Source: a virus. Taken from it: DNA of 43,339 bases. Positions 1 to 6,502 of the stretch are shown one piece after another. The stretch lies in IMG/VR virus record IMGVR_UViG_3300037264_003789, positions 1 through 43,339 of that record; one strand, written 5' to 3'. The position numbers and the translations under genes were made by a program. Every line of letters begins with the position of its first letter. The first letter of the stretch is position 1. The notes below the pieces were generated by a model. It saw only the letters and a list, made by a program, of their open reading frames with translations. It made no database searches and had not been told where the DNA came from.

Positions 1-139
1 TGCCAAGGAACGAGAAGATCACCTTGAGGGCCTCGTCGTGGAGCCTCACCGGATCTTCCATCGCCATGAACTCCTGGTATCTCTGCCGGAACGCATGCGC
101 GGGGTTGCCTTCCTTGTCGCTCAGGGTGGGTCGAGCCAT
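1..139 (-). CDS. Hypothetical protein, N-terminal fragment (runs off left edge)
   Basis: Forty-six codons are visible, beginning MARPTLSDKEG and continuing in frame to the window edge. The start is supported by an AGGAGAG ribosome site just upstream on the minus strand. The segment is charged and probably helical (RQRYQEFMAMEDPVRLHDEA). It is the last visible gene of the GC-rich minus-strand cluster. No function is recognised. Confidence 0.6.
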   Translation of the reverse strand, partial: MARPTLSDKEGNPAHAFRQRYQEFMAMEDPVRLHDEALKVIFSFLG

Positions 140-209
140 CCTTCTCTCCTAAAAAGAAGCCTTCCGAGCCGTCCAGTCATGAAACCCCAATCTCGAACAT
201 AGTTTCCTC

Positions 210-392
210 CTACACCAGAACGATGACGTCGCAGGTCCTCACCCACACATCTTTGTGCTCCTCCACCCACCACGCATCTGAATGGTCTGGGTGCCGAGAC
301 TTGAGGGTGACGAACGAAGCGATAGGGATGCCATGTCCCGTCGAGTCGCTCACTACCCCCACCAACATCCCAGGCGCTGGCTGATTGATCAT
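210..392 (-). CDS. Hypothetical 60-residue protein
   Basis: This small ORF begins MINQPAPGMLVGVVSDSTGHG and is rich in beta-branched residues and glycine, with a Trp pair (DAWWVEEH) near the middle, which suggests a small beta-rich fold. Its ATG overlaps the TAA of the upstream gene as TAATG and an AAGGAGAAGG ribosome site precedes it, so the two are probably translationally coupled. The family is not recognised. Confidence 0.6.
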   Translation of the reverse strand: MINQPAPGMLVGVVSDSTGHGIPIASFVTLKSRHPDHSDAWWVEEHKDVWVRTCDVIVLV

Positions 393-592
393 TAGATGCC
401 CTTCTCCTTTAGGTGAGCCATGACAAGGTCGTAACCATCCTTCAGCAGATCCACCTCATTGATGAGGCTCCTGACGTCTTGGATCGTTTCATCCATCTTG
501 TTGAGACTCTTGGCCTCCGCGAGACGCTGCTTGCTGAGATCGAGGAGGAACTGCGCCACGTCCAAGAGGCGCTTGACGGTCATCTCTGGCAT
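392..592 (-). CDS. Hypothetical small helical protein
   Basis: The 66-residue product starts MPEMTVKRLLDVAQ and looks entirely helical, with heptad-like leucines (LLDVAQFLLDLSKQRLAEAKSL) that suggest a short coiled coil. The ORF is open further upstream, but this ATG is chosen because GGAGGG lies directly before it, the arrangement also seen at the genes starting at 1281 and 1506. A GTACCACACC motif copy lies about 20 nt upstream of the start. Function is unknown. Confidence 0.65.
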   Translation of the reverse strand: MPEMTVKRLLDVAQFLLDLSKQRLAEAKSLNKMDETIQDVRSLINEVDLLKDGYDLVMAHLKEKGI

Positions 593-679
593 GGCTTCCC
601 TCCAAAAAGAAAGGTGTGGTACACTAAGGGTTCCTCCTAAGCGCAAGGCCTAGAAGGAACACATGGTGCGCCAAGACCC

Positions 680-814
680 CTACTTGAAAAACTCCTCCAG
701 CAAGGCCATCCTCACCTTGAAGGAGAGCTTGTTCAGGTCGATGAGGCCATGAAGCTTGGTCGCCTTGGACGCCACGATTCTTGCCTTGATCACCTTGGGC
801 TGCTTTGGTTTCAT
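680..814 (-). CDS. Hypothetical basic 44-residue protein
   Basis: The product starts MKPKQPKVIKARIV and is strongly basic at the N-terminus, then amphipathic helical (LSFKVRMALLEEFFK). The start is fixed by GGGAGGG immediately upstream and by an ATGA overlap with the stop of the preceding gene. A longer upstream ORF is possible but would overlap that gene heavily. Such a short basic protein could bind nucleic acid; this is only inference. Confidence 0.6.
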   Translation of the reverse strand: MKPKQPKVIKARIVASKATKLHGLIDLNKLSFKVRMALLEEFFK

Positions 815-1281
815 TTTCCCTCCCAGAATGTCTTGATGGCCATCTTGAACAGATTTTGCACCGACATGTTGAGAGGACGGGCCTGAGGAGCCTCCACCAA
901 CGTCCATGGGGCCTTCTCAGAACACCAACCCCTCTTGGCGTAGTCGTGTTCGACTTTCTTCCCGTGGACGTCGCACCAAACCTCTCCGTCCGACACGGAG
1001 TAGCGGTTGCGCCTCCCCCTCCCCACCTGAACATGAAACACGAACATCGGGTGCGACATGGGCTTGCTGGGAACTTCCACGGCCCCGAACGTCCAGACGC
1101 TCTGAGCCCACTTCTTCTTGAGGGTGGTGGTTGGGACGCTCACCACTTCGAGGAGCTTGACCCTCCACGCGTCGTCGTGGATGAAGACATTTTCTTCGCT
1201 CCCTACCCAGGAGGAACCCGCCTGAGGCAAGAGGCACGGGAGCTTCCCATACCGAATGATGTCGCTGAACGGTTTCAGCAT
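811..1281 (-). CDS. Hypothetical 156-residue protein
   Basis: This is the longest gene of the GC-rich cluster. It begins MLKPFSDIIRYGKL, has a Trp- and Val-rich central part (VWTFGAVEVPSKP) and a small motif WCDVHGKK followed by RGWCSEKAPW, where Cys/His could bind metal. The start is supported by GGAGGG and by the GTACCACACC motif 12 nt before the ATG. Its stop overlaps the next ATG. No family is recognised. Confidence 0.65.
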   Translation of the reverse strand: MLKPFSDIIRYGKLPCLLPQAGSSWVGSEENVFIHDDAWRVKLLEVVSVPTTTLKKKWAQSVWTFGAVEVPSKPMSHPMFVFHVQVGRGRRNRYSVSDGEVWCDVHGKKVEHDYAKRGWCSEKAPWTLVEAPQARPLNMSVQNLFKMAIKTFWEGK

Positions 1282-1302
1282 GAGCCCTCCAAAGGTGTGG
1301 TA

Positions 1303-1506
1303 CTAAGAAAGTTTCTGTGAGGGGGCCTGATACTGCGTGATCGAGGTGTAGGTGTCCAGAGTCGGGTTGAAGCAGCCGCTGATTTGTTCGCTGACACGCT
1401 TCTTGGCCTTGATGATGGCCTTGCTCAGGGCCTCATTGGAGTCTTCTGCCTCCACCGATTCAGACACCCGAACCTTGAAAACCAGAGAGACGCTGAAGGA
1501 TGGCAT
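1303..1506 (-). CDS. Hypothetical 67-residue protein
   Basis: It begins MPSFSVSLVFKVRVSES and continues as an amphipathic helix with alternating acidic and basic residues (EDSNEALSKAIIKAKKRV). GGAGGG precedes the ATG, with a GTACCACACC motif about 30 nt upstream of the start. The TAG stop runs into the next motif copy (TAGTACCACACC). The beta-alpha pattern recalls small phage accessory proteins, but I recognise no family. Confidence 0.6.
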   Translation of the reverse strand: MPSFSVSLVFKVRVSESVEAEDSNEALSKAIIKAKKRVSEQISGCFNPTLDTYTSITQYQAPSQKLS

Positions 1507-2242
1507 GTCTTCCCTCCAAATATGAATATTACAAAGGTGTGGTACGCTGAAAGCAAGTAGAAAGCGGATGTTGCCGGAAGGATGCCAAGGTGTCGAAAGG
1601 GAGCTTCGAAGGTGGAGGGGTGTCCCTAAAAGTGGACCGGTCCCTCCTAAGCTTGCCATTTCCGTGCGTTTCCTTGGGGTCTCCCTCTCACTCTAGAACC
1701 TCCAACGCCCCGAAGTAGCCCTTACCCAGCGGGATAAAGTCAAGTCCAATTTCTTGACATCGGTTAAAGGCCGTCCTCTAACAGGTAAGGAACTACATCG
1801 AGACGCTAAGGTAGTCTAATTAAGATTAGAGGTAGGCAGGTGGGTTACGTCGAAGTGTGTTCGAGGAATATAGGGTGCCCATTTGTTAGGTGTGAATGCT
1901 CCCATCAAACCTCTGTTAGATAACAGAGGCGATAGGGGACACCCCCAAACACTTCAGGCAAGCTGAGGTGGGTTACGCCAGCCATCTCGGCAAGAGTGCC
2001 TTTCACGCACGGCCCCCTCAGGCTTTCACCTCGAGCTTCTCGAGATTTCCTTGTGAGGTTCCCGGTGCGCACCGCGAGCCAAGCACTGTTCCCGTTCCTT
2101 GCGGAACTCTTTTGGGGGTGCCTTAGGATCTCTAAGGCCAGCTTGACAACCGTGCGTGAGAGGCATTCGAGCCAGGGTGTGTTACGGTTGGGCTGTTTAG
2201 GCCCTTTAGGGGACCGTTAGCTCCCTCTGATTGAAGAGAACC
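1507..2242. other. About 735 nt without a convincing gene
   Basis: No ORF here has both a ribosome site and coding-like composition. The stretch holds four motif copies (1536-1545, 1839-1848, 1967-1976, 2176-2185) and a palindrome at 1910-1929 (CCTCTGTTA-GA-TAACAGAGG). The minus-strand sequence around 1740-1770 contains TTGACT, but no well-placed -10 was found. It may be a regulatory or RNA-coding region. Confidence 0.5.
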
Positions 2243-2377
2243 TTATTTACTGCGGCCCTTCACCACCTTCTTGTAGGCCTTGAGACCCTTGCTCTGGAGG
2301 CCCATGCGCTCCTTGATGTGCCTCGCGAGGGACCAGAGGAGCTGACGGCGCATCGCCGGGGACATGAGATCGTTCAC
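2243..2377 (-). CDS. Hypothetical basic 44-residue protein (GTG start)
   Basis: The product is basic and helical (MRRQLLWSLARHIKERMG, ending KVVKGRSK). A GTG start at 2377 is preferred because GAAAGGG precedes it, as GAAGGGCGG precedes the gene starting at 2690. An internal ATG four codons on is the alternative. A GTACCACACC copy lies about 30 nt upstream of the start. Function is unknown; nucleic-acid binding is possible from the charge. Confidence 0.55.
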   Translation of the reverse strand: MNDLMSPAMRRQLLWSLARHIKERMGLQSKGLKAYKKVVKGRSK

Positions 2378-2436
2378 AGGGTTGCCCTTTCAAAAGAGGG
2401 TTTCCAGGTGTGGTACGGGAAGTGTTCGAATTTTTG

Positions 2437-2464
2437 CCTAGGGAGTCCGGTGAGGCTCCCTAGG
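2437..2464 (-). terminator. Stem-loop after the 2478-2690 gene
   Basis: A perfect 9-bp stem (CCTAGGGAG pairing with CTCCCTAGG) encloses a 10-nt loop. It begins 14 nt beyond the stop codon of the upstream gene. No T-run follows on the minus strand, so it may be an mRNA-stabilising or processing hairpin rather than a classical terminator. Confidence 0.5.
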
Positions 2465-2477
2465 ACTTTGGGGTGTG

Positions 2478-2690
2478 TTACCGGAAGGCCTGAACGGACA
2501 TCTTGCGTTCGTTCTCGGTGAGGCGGAACAGGACCGAGCGGTTGATCGTGAGCTTGATGACGCCGCTGTCCATGAGCTTCTGGACGTTGTCGCGAACCGT
2601 GTCTTGGGTCTTGCGCTTGGCTTCCCAGAGCTTCTGCGCGGCTTCGTCTTCGGCCTTGACCATCAAGGCCAACTTCTCAAGTTCGTCCAT
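2478..2690 (-). CDS. Hypothetical 70-residue acidic/helical protein
   Basis: It begins MDELEKLALMVKAEDEAAQ and is helical and charged throughout, ending VLFRLTENERKMSVQAFR. The start is supported by GAAGGGCGG upstream and a GTACCACACC copy at 2876-2885, nearly 190 nt upstream. The TAA stop is embedded in GTAACACACC and is followed by a stem-loop. No known family is recognised. Confidence 0.6.
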   Translation of the reverse strand: MDELEKLALMVKAEDEAAQKLWEAKRKTQDTVRDNVQKLMDSGVIKLTINRSVLFRLTENERKMSVQAFR

Positions 2691-2929
2691 GGAACCGCCC
2701 TTCAAAAAAAGAGAAAGAGAACCGAAATTTTTGGGGGGTCTCCTGAGAGTTTCGCTGGTCCCGCAGGCAAGCCCCGGACCAATCTCACTCAGGCTATAGA
2801 CCCCCATCTGAAGGCAGCTTTGCGCTCGCCTGCAGACTATCTCGATCCAACCCCTCACGGAGCTGGTATCTTGCGGGTGTGGTACGAAAAAGCCTCTTGG
2901 GACCCTCCAAAGGGAGAGCCCTAAAAGGC

Positions 2930-2951
2930 GGGGCTCCCTTGCGGGAGCCCC
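2930..2951 (-). terminator. Terminator-like hairpin after the 2971-3420 gene
   Basis: A 9-bp GC-rich stem (GGGGCTCCC with GGGAGCCCC) has a 4-nt loop and is followed on the minus strand by GCCTTTTAG. It lies 19 nt past the stop codon of the 149-residue zinc-binding protein, as expected of an intrinsic terminator with a short U-tract. Confidence 0.65.
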
Positions 2952-2970
2952 ACCAAGGGTTGAGGGTGTG

Positions 2971-3420
2971 TTACGACCCGGCCTCTTCGGTGACCGTCGC
3001 GTCCTCCTCGATCTCCTCACCCGCCTCGGGCGCGGGCGGCTGGACCTTGGCCTCGGCCTGCTTGGCCTTGAACGCCTCGAGCAGGGCCTTCTGGGCGTCC
3101 CGCGCCTGCTTGCGCTCGGCCTTCTTGTGCTCCTCGCAGACCCGGACCTGGAAGAGGTCGCTCGTGAAGACGTCGCGCTGCGTCGAGCAGCCGTCCATCG
3201 AGCACGTGATGGTGGCCTTCTGCTTGTTCGCGCTGGCGTCGAACCGCACCGTCCCCTTGATGACGTGCGGGTACTTCGCCTCCACCTCGCTGGGGCTGGT
3301 GCGCCGGGACTTGCCCTCGGTCTTGATCGCCGCCTTCAGCGCGGCCTGCTGCTTGGTGTCGAGGCCCATCGAGGCCATCACGGCATCGATGTCCTGACCC
3401 ACCTTGTCGAGGTCGCTCAT
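2971..3420 (-). CDS. Putative zinc-binding protein with coiled-coil and acidic tail
   Basis: This 149-residue protein begins MSDLDKVGQDIDAVMASMG. Its middle holds a likely metal site, TCSMDGCSTQRDVFTSDLF followed by VCEEH (Cys-x4-Cys...Cys-x2-His). A long Lys/Ala-rich helix (AERKQARDAQKALLEAF) follows, then an acidic Pro/Glu-rich tail. Similar short zinc-binding proteins with a VFTSDLFQV-like segment occur in phages, from memory and without an assigned role. AAGGAGCG precedes the start. Confidence 0.7.
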   Translation of the reverse strand: MSDLDKVGQDIDAVMASMGLDTKQQAALKAAIKTEGKSRRTSPSEVEAKYPHVIKGTVRFDASANKQKATITCSMDGCSTQRDVFTSDLFQVRVCEEHKKAERKQARDAQKALLEAFKAKQAEAKVQPPAPEAGEEIEEDATVTEEAGS

Positions 3421-3529
3421 GGAACGCTCCTTGAAACAGGGACCAAAAAACGAAAAGCCGCGACGGGCACAACCGCCGCGACAACGCACACAGCTCTCGC
3501 ACGACCACCCCACGACAGGCGGGGAGCGG

Positions 3530-3732
3530 GCGCAATAATGGCCGCTAACTCGCGGCCTCGGGGGGCGGCGAACGCGCCCCCTCCCGTACGACCAGCCAAG
3601 CAGGGCGACCGAGGCCGCGCCATAATACGCGCTAACCGCCCCCAGCCGCGACGAGCGCGGCGAGCGCGGCGAACGACTTCTGCACTCCTATTCCATCGCG
3701 GCGGCCCGTGCCGCGCTATCATATGACATAAC
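3530..3732 (-). repeat. Three degenerate 20-bp direct repeats, possible promoter or origin iterons
   Basis: Copies lie at 3530-3549, 3617-3636 and 3713-3732, spaced 87 and 96 nt. On the minus strand each reads GTTA, six variable bases, an ATTAT-like core, one base and GCGC; the third copy is the most diverged. Copies one and two also share a flanking ACGACCA. The ATTAT core resembles a -10 box facing the 2971-3420 gene, but no consensus -35 is apparent. Repeated regulator or initiator binding sites are equally possible. Confidence 0.55.
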
Positions 3733-3823
3733 TCCCGCTTCGTCTGGGCGCGAGGTATCAAGGTCCCCTCAGCGCTGGAATTATTCGGGGAAACCCCCCT
3801 TGGGGAGTTATCCTAGATACTAT

Positions 3824-3857
3824 GGGGGGAGGGGGGGAATAGTATGGGGGTAAGGGG
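3824..3857 (+). other. Potential G-quadruplex motif
   Basis: Four plus-strand G-runs of 6, 7, 5 and 4 are separated by loops of 1, 8 and 3 nt. The two halves share an imperfect [AG]TA[CG]TATGGGGG unit. It sits in the non-coding junction next to a GGGG/CCCC hairpin. Confidence 0.6.
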
Positions 3858-3917
3858 TCGGATCGCTCCTTCGTACGCGATATATTTCCGTGGTGACTTT
3901 TAGAATGTTGTGGGGGA

Positions 3918-4301
3918 CTAAATTTTAGGAGCCAGTGGCTTAGCCCCGCCGTAAGGGGTCCGCGGCATCGAGGGCGATCCTCGCCCGCTCGAAGCCCCAT
4001 CCTTCGACCGACAAGACCAACCATCACAACGAGTGGCATCATGTATTATGAATTCTTCTAATTGTTCAAAAAAATTAGTATTATATGGATATAATTTAAC
4101 CCATTCGCCGCTATAAACACCTTGTTCTGGAGCGTCTTCCCAATATAATACAAAATTGTCGTATATAATACCAACCCAAAACCCATTCATACTAATACGG
4201 CAATCACTATCATATTCATATACAGACGTTGCTATATTCTTGCTCTTAAAACTTTTGTTATCGGCTAGCCAAGCTGCGATAATATTAACAAGTGTCATCA
4301 T
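3918..4301 (-). CDS. Array paralogue P1, with GC-rich read-through tail
   Basis: The family core runs from MTLVNIIAAWLADN through FWVGIIYDNFVLYW to YNTNFFEQLEEFI (about residue 90). After IIHDAT the ORF continues about 37 residues rich in Gly, Ser, Pro and Arg that are encoded by GC-rich DNA unlike the rest of the gene. The true C-terminus was probably lost and replaced where the composition changes near 4030. Either of two adjacent ATGs could start it. Confidence 0.75.
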   Translation of the reverse strand: MMTLVNIIAAWLADNKSFKSKNIATSVYEYDSDCRISMNGFWVGIIYDNFVLYWEDAPEQGVYSGEWVKLYPYNTNFFEQLEEFIIHDATRCDGWSCRSKDGASSGRGSPSMPRTPYGGAKPLAPKI

Positions 4302-4323
4302 ATTTTAAATACAAATATAATCC

Positions 4324-4701
4324 ATGCGTCTTTCTAAACTATTCCTTGAATACGGCGGCCTCGAACGCGGCAGAATACATTTAGATGACGCACTAAATGC
4401 CGCAGGCACCGACGAAAAATCACTTATTGCCATTCAATGCCCCATAAGTGGATATTCAGCAAAAGCCTTCAACAACAGGAATATGCACTCCCAACTAATT
4501 CAAAAAGCCGTAAACGATGGGATTAGAGATGCATGGTATGCCGTTAGGGCTTATTGGGTGCCTCTGTCTGGGAGACTAATGGTCTACCAGATGGAAACAG
4601 CCACCGGGATGATAGTAGACCCACCAGATGATATCATTTCTAAGCTAGCAAATGCCTTGAACATCGATAAAGATATAATGCAGCTAGATATTATCGAGTA
4701 G
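4324..4701 (+). CDS. Hypothetical 125-residue protein, opposite strand to the array
   Basis: The protein begins MRLSKLFLEYGGLERG and ends in a helical acidic tail (ISKLANALNIDKDIMQLDIIE). It has no array motif. Segments such as FNNRNMHSQLIQKAVNDGIRDAW suggest a mixed alpha/beta fold. Only 22 nt separate its start from P1, so the promoters are divergent and overlapping. It converges with the YegP-like gene, with a 10-nt gap. The family is not recognised. Confidence 0.7.
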   Translation: MRLSKLFLEYGGLERGRIHLDDALNAAGTDEKSLIAIQCPISGYSAKAFNNRNMHSQLIQKAVNDGIRDAWYAVRAYWVPLSGRLMVYQMETATGMIVDPPDDIISKLANALNIDKDIMQLDIIE

Positions 4702-4711
4702 ACTATCTATA

Positions 4712-4909
4712 TTACACAACGTCTATCATGGTGGTAGTGGCGTGTTGCTTCATAGTGGCAATAGCCCTCATGACATTCGAGTGTGAGTCGAATGGTTCGG
4801 CACCAATAGCCACTATTTCACCGTTGTGGGCCCTTAGACGCCAATACCATCTTACATTCTTATTAAAGAATGACGTTTTGTAAAATATTTCAAACCTAGC
4901 AGTGTCCAT
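4712..4909 (-). CDS. YegP-like (DUF1508) small protein
   Basis: The 65-residue protein contains RFEIFYKT...WYWRLRAHNGEIVAIG followed by a helix (SNVMRAIATMKQHA). This matches the DUF1508/YegP fold (F-E-I-Y...W-R-W-R-L-K-A-x-N-G-E-I-I-A). The start MDTARFEIF is chosen because AGGAG precedes it and the domain begins at once. The family's role is unclear; YegP proteins are small and common in bacteria, and phages sometimes carry them. It overlaps P2 by 14 nt. Confidence 0.75.
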   Translation of the reverse strand: MDTARFEIFYKTSFFNKNVRWYWRLRAHNGEIVAIGAEPFDSHSNVMRAIATMKQHATTTMIDVV

Positions 4910-5225
4910 AATTGTTGCTCCTATTATCCTCAGATACATCATCATCCCACTTAGATGGGAACATTGCTATAACATTAAATGTGAATTCATCAATGCAGTG
5001 AGGATCAGTGGGTCTCCATGAATGTGACGTGTGTTTAGTGACTATACCAAATGAAGTTTCACGTACCCATATATATGGTAAATGCAAGTCAAGGATTACA
5101 GCTAATTCGTTTGGATGTGGCCTGATTGTAGCAACAGCTGTGTGTTCTATGAAATTCTCATGCCAATATACTTTTATACCTTCTTCTTCCAATATATGCT
5201 TAATAATGTCTAGTAGTTCAATCAT
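4896..5225 (-). CDS. Array paralogue P2 (divergent)
   Basis: The N-terminus MIELLDIIKHILEEEGIKVYW fits the family helix, with the invariant Trp replaced. The core has AVILDLHLPYIWV. The usual DPxFF motif is weakened to TDPHCIDEFTFNVIAMF, and an acidic Asn-rich tail follows. Membership rests on position, length and the N-terminal pattern. Its ATG directly follows the stop of P3, without a gap. Confidence 0.65.
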   Translation of the reverse strand: MIELLDIIKHILEEEGIKVYWHENFIEHTAVATIRPHPNELAVILDLHLPYIWVRETSFGIVTKHTSHSWRPTDPHCIDEFTFNVIAMFPSKWDDDVSEDNRSNNYGHC

Positions 5226-5474
5226 CTATTCATCTAGGTATTTCTTTAGCTTTTTGAATAGGTCTTTGTCTGTGGCGTGCAAGGTAGTGATGCCTGGGGC
5301 CTCACTGTCGTTGTTTCCTATTTGTATTTTGTCTGTTTGTATCATCATTCCGCATTTTGTATCATTATTGACCATTATGTATAGTAGTGAGAAGTCACCA
5401 CGATAGTCTTCAGTGGGCGTATATGTATAATGATTATCGTCTAACCATGTTGTCATTATGTCAGTGAGGGTCAC
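5226..5474 (-). CDS. Array paralogue P3 (GTG start)
   Basis: At 82 residues this is one of the shortest and clearest members: MTLTDIMTTWLDDNHYTY, core GMMIQTDKIQIG, and ATDKDLFKKLKKYLDE at the end. The start codon is GTG, which the family alignment fixes. It is probably a near-minimal version of the domain. Confidence 0.8.
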   Translation of the reverse strand: MTLTDIMTTWLDDNHYTYTPTEDYRGDFSLLYIMVNNDTKCGMMIQTDKIQIGNNDSEAPGITTLHATDKDLFKKLKKYLDE

Positions 5475-5488
5475 CAGTTTTAGATACG

Positions 5489-5758
5489 TTAAATTGGGAA
5501 GTCTAATTCGTTGATGTACGCTTCTAGTTTGTAGAAGAAGTCGGGGTCATATGGCTTAAACTCTTGTCGTAGTCGGAAGTACCCTAAGAAGTAGTCTTCC
5601 CAGTCATCGGACACCCAGACAACATTATTACACACAGCTATTCGCTTTCTAGAGCCGTTTATGCGGAAAACTTCACCTTCTGATATTGTACTTAATAATT
5701 CATATGTATAATGGTTTTCTGTGAGCCATGTTAAAACTATATCTGTAAGGGTTACCAC
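5489..5758 (-). CDS. Array paralogue P4 (GTG start)
   Basis: The 89 residues show both motifs plainly: MVTLTDIVLTWLTENHYTYE and YDPDFFYKLEAYINE. The core reads RIAVCNNVVWVSDDWEDYFLGYF. The N-terminal NHYTY is shared with P3, so P3 and P4 are probably a relatively recent duplicate pair. The start is GTG. Confidence 0.8.
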   Translation of the reverse strand: MVTLTDIVLTWLTENHYTYELLSTISEGEVFRINGSRKRIAVCNNVVWVSDDWEDYFLGYFRLRQEFKPYDPDFFYKLEAYINELDFPI

Positions 5759-5776
5759 TACCTTAGATTTGAGAGT

Positions 5777-6040
5777 TTAATAGATGTCATCAAAGAATAG
5801 GCTGTTGTTGATGTATCCGAAGAGCCACCTAGAGAACATTCTTTGAATTTTTTGGCACAACCCAGAGCACATGTGCACTTTAATTTTGTTTCCTTTGCGA
5901 AAACAACTGTCACATGGGAGGTAATGCCACCGCATTTTCTTTATTGCTTCGTCTTTTAAGAATGCTTTAATACAGCAGATAGGGATACCACTATGTAGAC
6001 CATATAAGATGTGGTAGACGGCTACACAATCTTGAAACAT
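5777..6040 (-). CDS. Cys-rich putative zinc-binding protein (GIPxCC type)
   Basis: The 87-residue protein has YGLHSGIPICCIKAF, then YLPCDSCFRKGNKIKVHMC. The CC pair, CxxC and later Cys could form a zinc site. Short phage proteins with G-I-P-x-C-C-I and Y-x-P-C-x-x-C in this order are known to me as hypotheticals without a role. It lacks the array motifs and is an insertion between P4 and P5. The start is supported by AGAGGAAAG upstream. Confidence 0.65.
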   Translation of the reverse strand: MFQDCVAVYHILYGLHSGIPICCIKAFLKDEAIKKMRWHYLPCDSCFRKGNKIKVHMCSGLCQKIQRMFSRWLFGYINNSLFFDDIY

Positions 6041-6111
6041 AGTGTCTTTCCTCTGTTAACACTTCTAGTTTCGCGAGAACGCGTGGATAGCCATGTTTAA
6101 GCGATACTTGA

Positions 6112-6205
6112 TATTTGGCTCTCTACGTGCTTCCTTAATTGCTCAAAATCCAAATGTGTATTTGGCTCTCTACGTGCTTCCTTAATTGCTCAAAATCCAA
6201 ATGTG
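6112..6205. repeat. Perfect 47-bp tandem duplication
   Basis: Positions 6112-6158 and 6159-6205 are identical. The unit is not a multiple of three, so it shifts frame at the 3' end of P5 and ends that protein with seven extra residues. Identity this perfect indicates a recent slippage or assembly event. Confidence 0.95.
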
Positions 6206-6500
6206 CCACAAAGAGTGCAGTTTCTAGTTTGCCGCGATGGAAGATTGGTGGGGTGAACCATATGAAGTCTGATCCGATATGTAGTGTTTCGTAATCTCCT
6301 ATTGTTATGCTATCACAGACATTAAACATGTTTATAGTGTTTGTGGGGACAACAATAGTTGGTTGGCCTTGATGGTGGCGATTTATGATGTACCTTTTGT
6401 GTTTTTTGAATGTGTCTTTTAGCCACTTAAGTATGATGTTTGTTAAAAGGTTTGTGGTCTTTCTTGTTGTGCTTGTTATAGATGGTAGTGATTTTGCCAT
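6135..6500 (-). CDS. Array paralogue P5, 3' end altered by tandem duplication
   Basis: A Ser/Thr-rich N-terminal extension of about 17 residues precedes LLTNIILKWLKDTFKKH. The core has ITIGDYETLHIGSDFIWF and the end motif is degenerate (AHLDFEQLRKHVESQI). The 47-bp duplication then adds HIWILSN before the stop. The first ATG is at 6500; a TTG six bases earlier overlaps the stop of P6. Confidence 0.7.
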   Translation of the reverse strand: MAKSLPSITSTTRKTTNLLTNIILKWLKDTFKKHKRYIINRHHQGQPTIVVPTNTINMFNVCDSITIGDYETLHIGSDFIWFTPPIFHRGKLETALFVAHLDFEQLRKHVESQIHIWILSN

Positions 6501-6502
6501 TT

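Larger units (their letters stand above)
613..2974 (-). repeat. Ten dispersed copies of a GTA[AC]C[AC]CACC motif
   Basis: Ten 10-bp copies all lie in the same (minus-strand) orientation. GTACCACACC occurs at 613-622, 1294-1303, 1536-1545, 2407-2416 and 2876-2885. GTAACACACC occurs at 2176-2185, 2472-2481 and 2965-2974. GTAACCCACC occurs at 1839-1848 and 1967-1976. Four of the five GTACC copies lie 12 to about 40 nt upstream of a start codon. Two GTAAC copies contain the in-frame TAA stop of a gene and are followed by a stem-loop. A phage promoter core, mRNA-processing site or regulator site is possible. None was noticed in the AT-rich zone. Confidence 0.75.
3421..3917. other. About 500 nt non-coding junction region
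   Basis: No credible gene is seen. From right to left the stretch holds a short AT-richer patch with AGAATGTTGTGG at 3902-3913 (the same 12-mer occurs at 7081-7092), a G-tract cluster, a GGGG-AAA-CCCC hairpin near 3787 and three 20-bp repeats. It lies between the two composition zones and upstream of the GC-rich gene at 2971-3420. Confidence 0.6.

Noticed and set aside
1840-1930. tRNA-like gene around the palindrome
   Set aside because: No cloverleaf with a proper T-arm and acceptor pairing could be drawn.
2026-2166. Minus-strand 46-residue ORF (MPLTHGCQAG...)
   Set aside because: No ribosome site precedes it and its composition does not look coding; left as part of the non-coding stretch.
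2968-3726. Long plus-strand ORF of 252 residues in the GC-rich zone
   Set aside because: It is antisense to the 149-residue zinc-binding gene and arises from low stop frequency in GC-rich DNA; Leu/Arg/Gly-rich low-complexity translation and no ribosome site.
3820-4030. Phage genome terminus or direct terminal repeat at the composition break
   Set aside because: No matching repeat was seen elsewhere in the window; the evidence supports only a junction.
6112-6205. Minimal CRISPR-like repeat
   Set aside because: Only two units with no spacer between them; it is a simple tandem duplication inside a gene.
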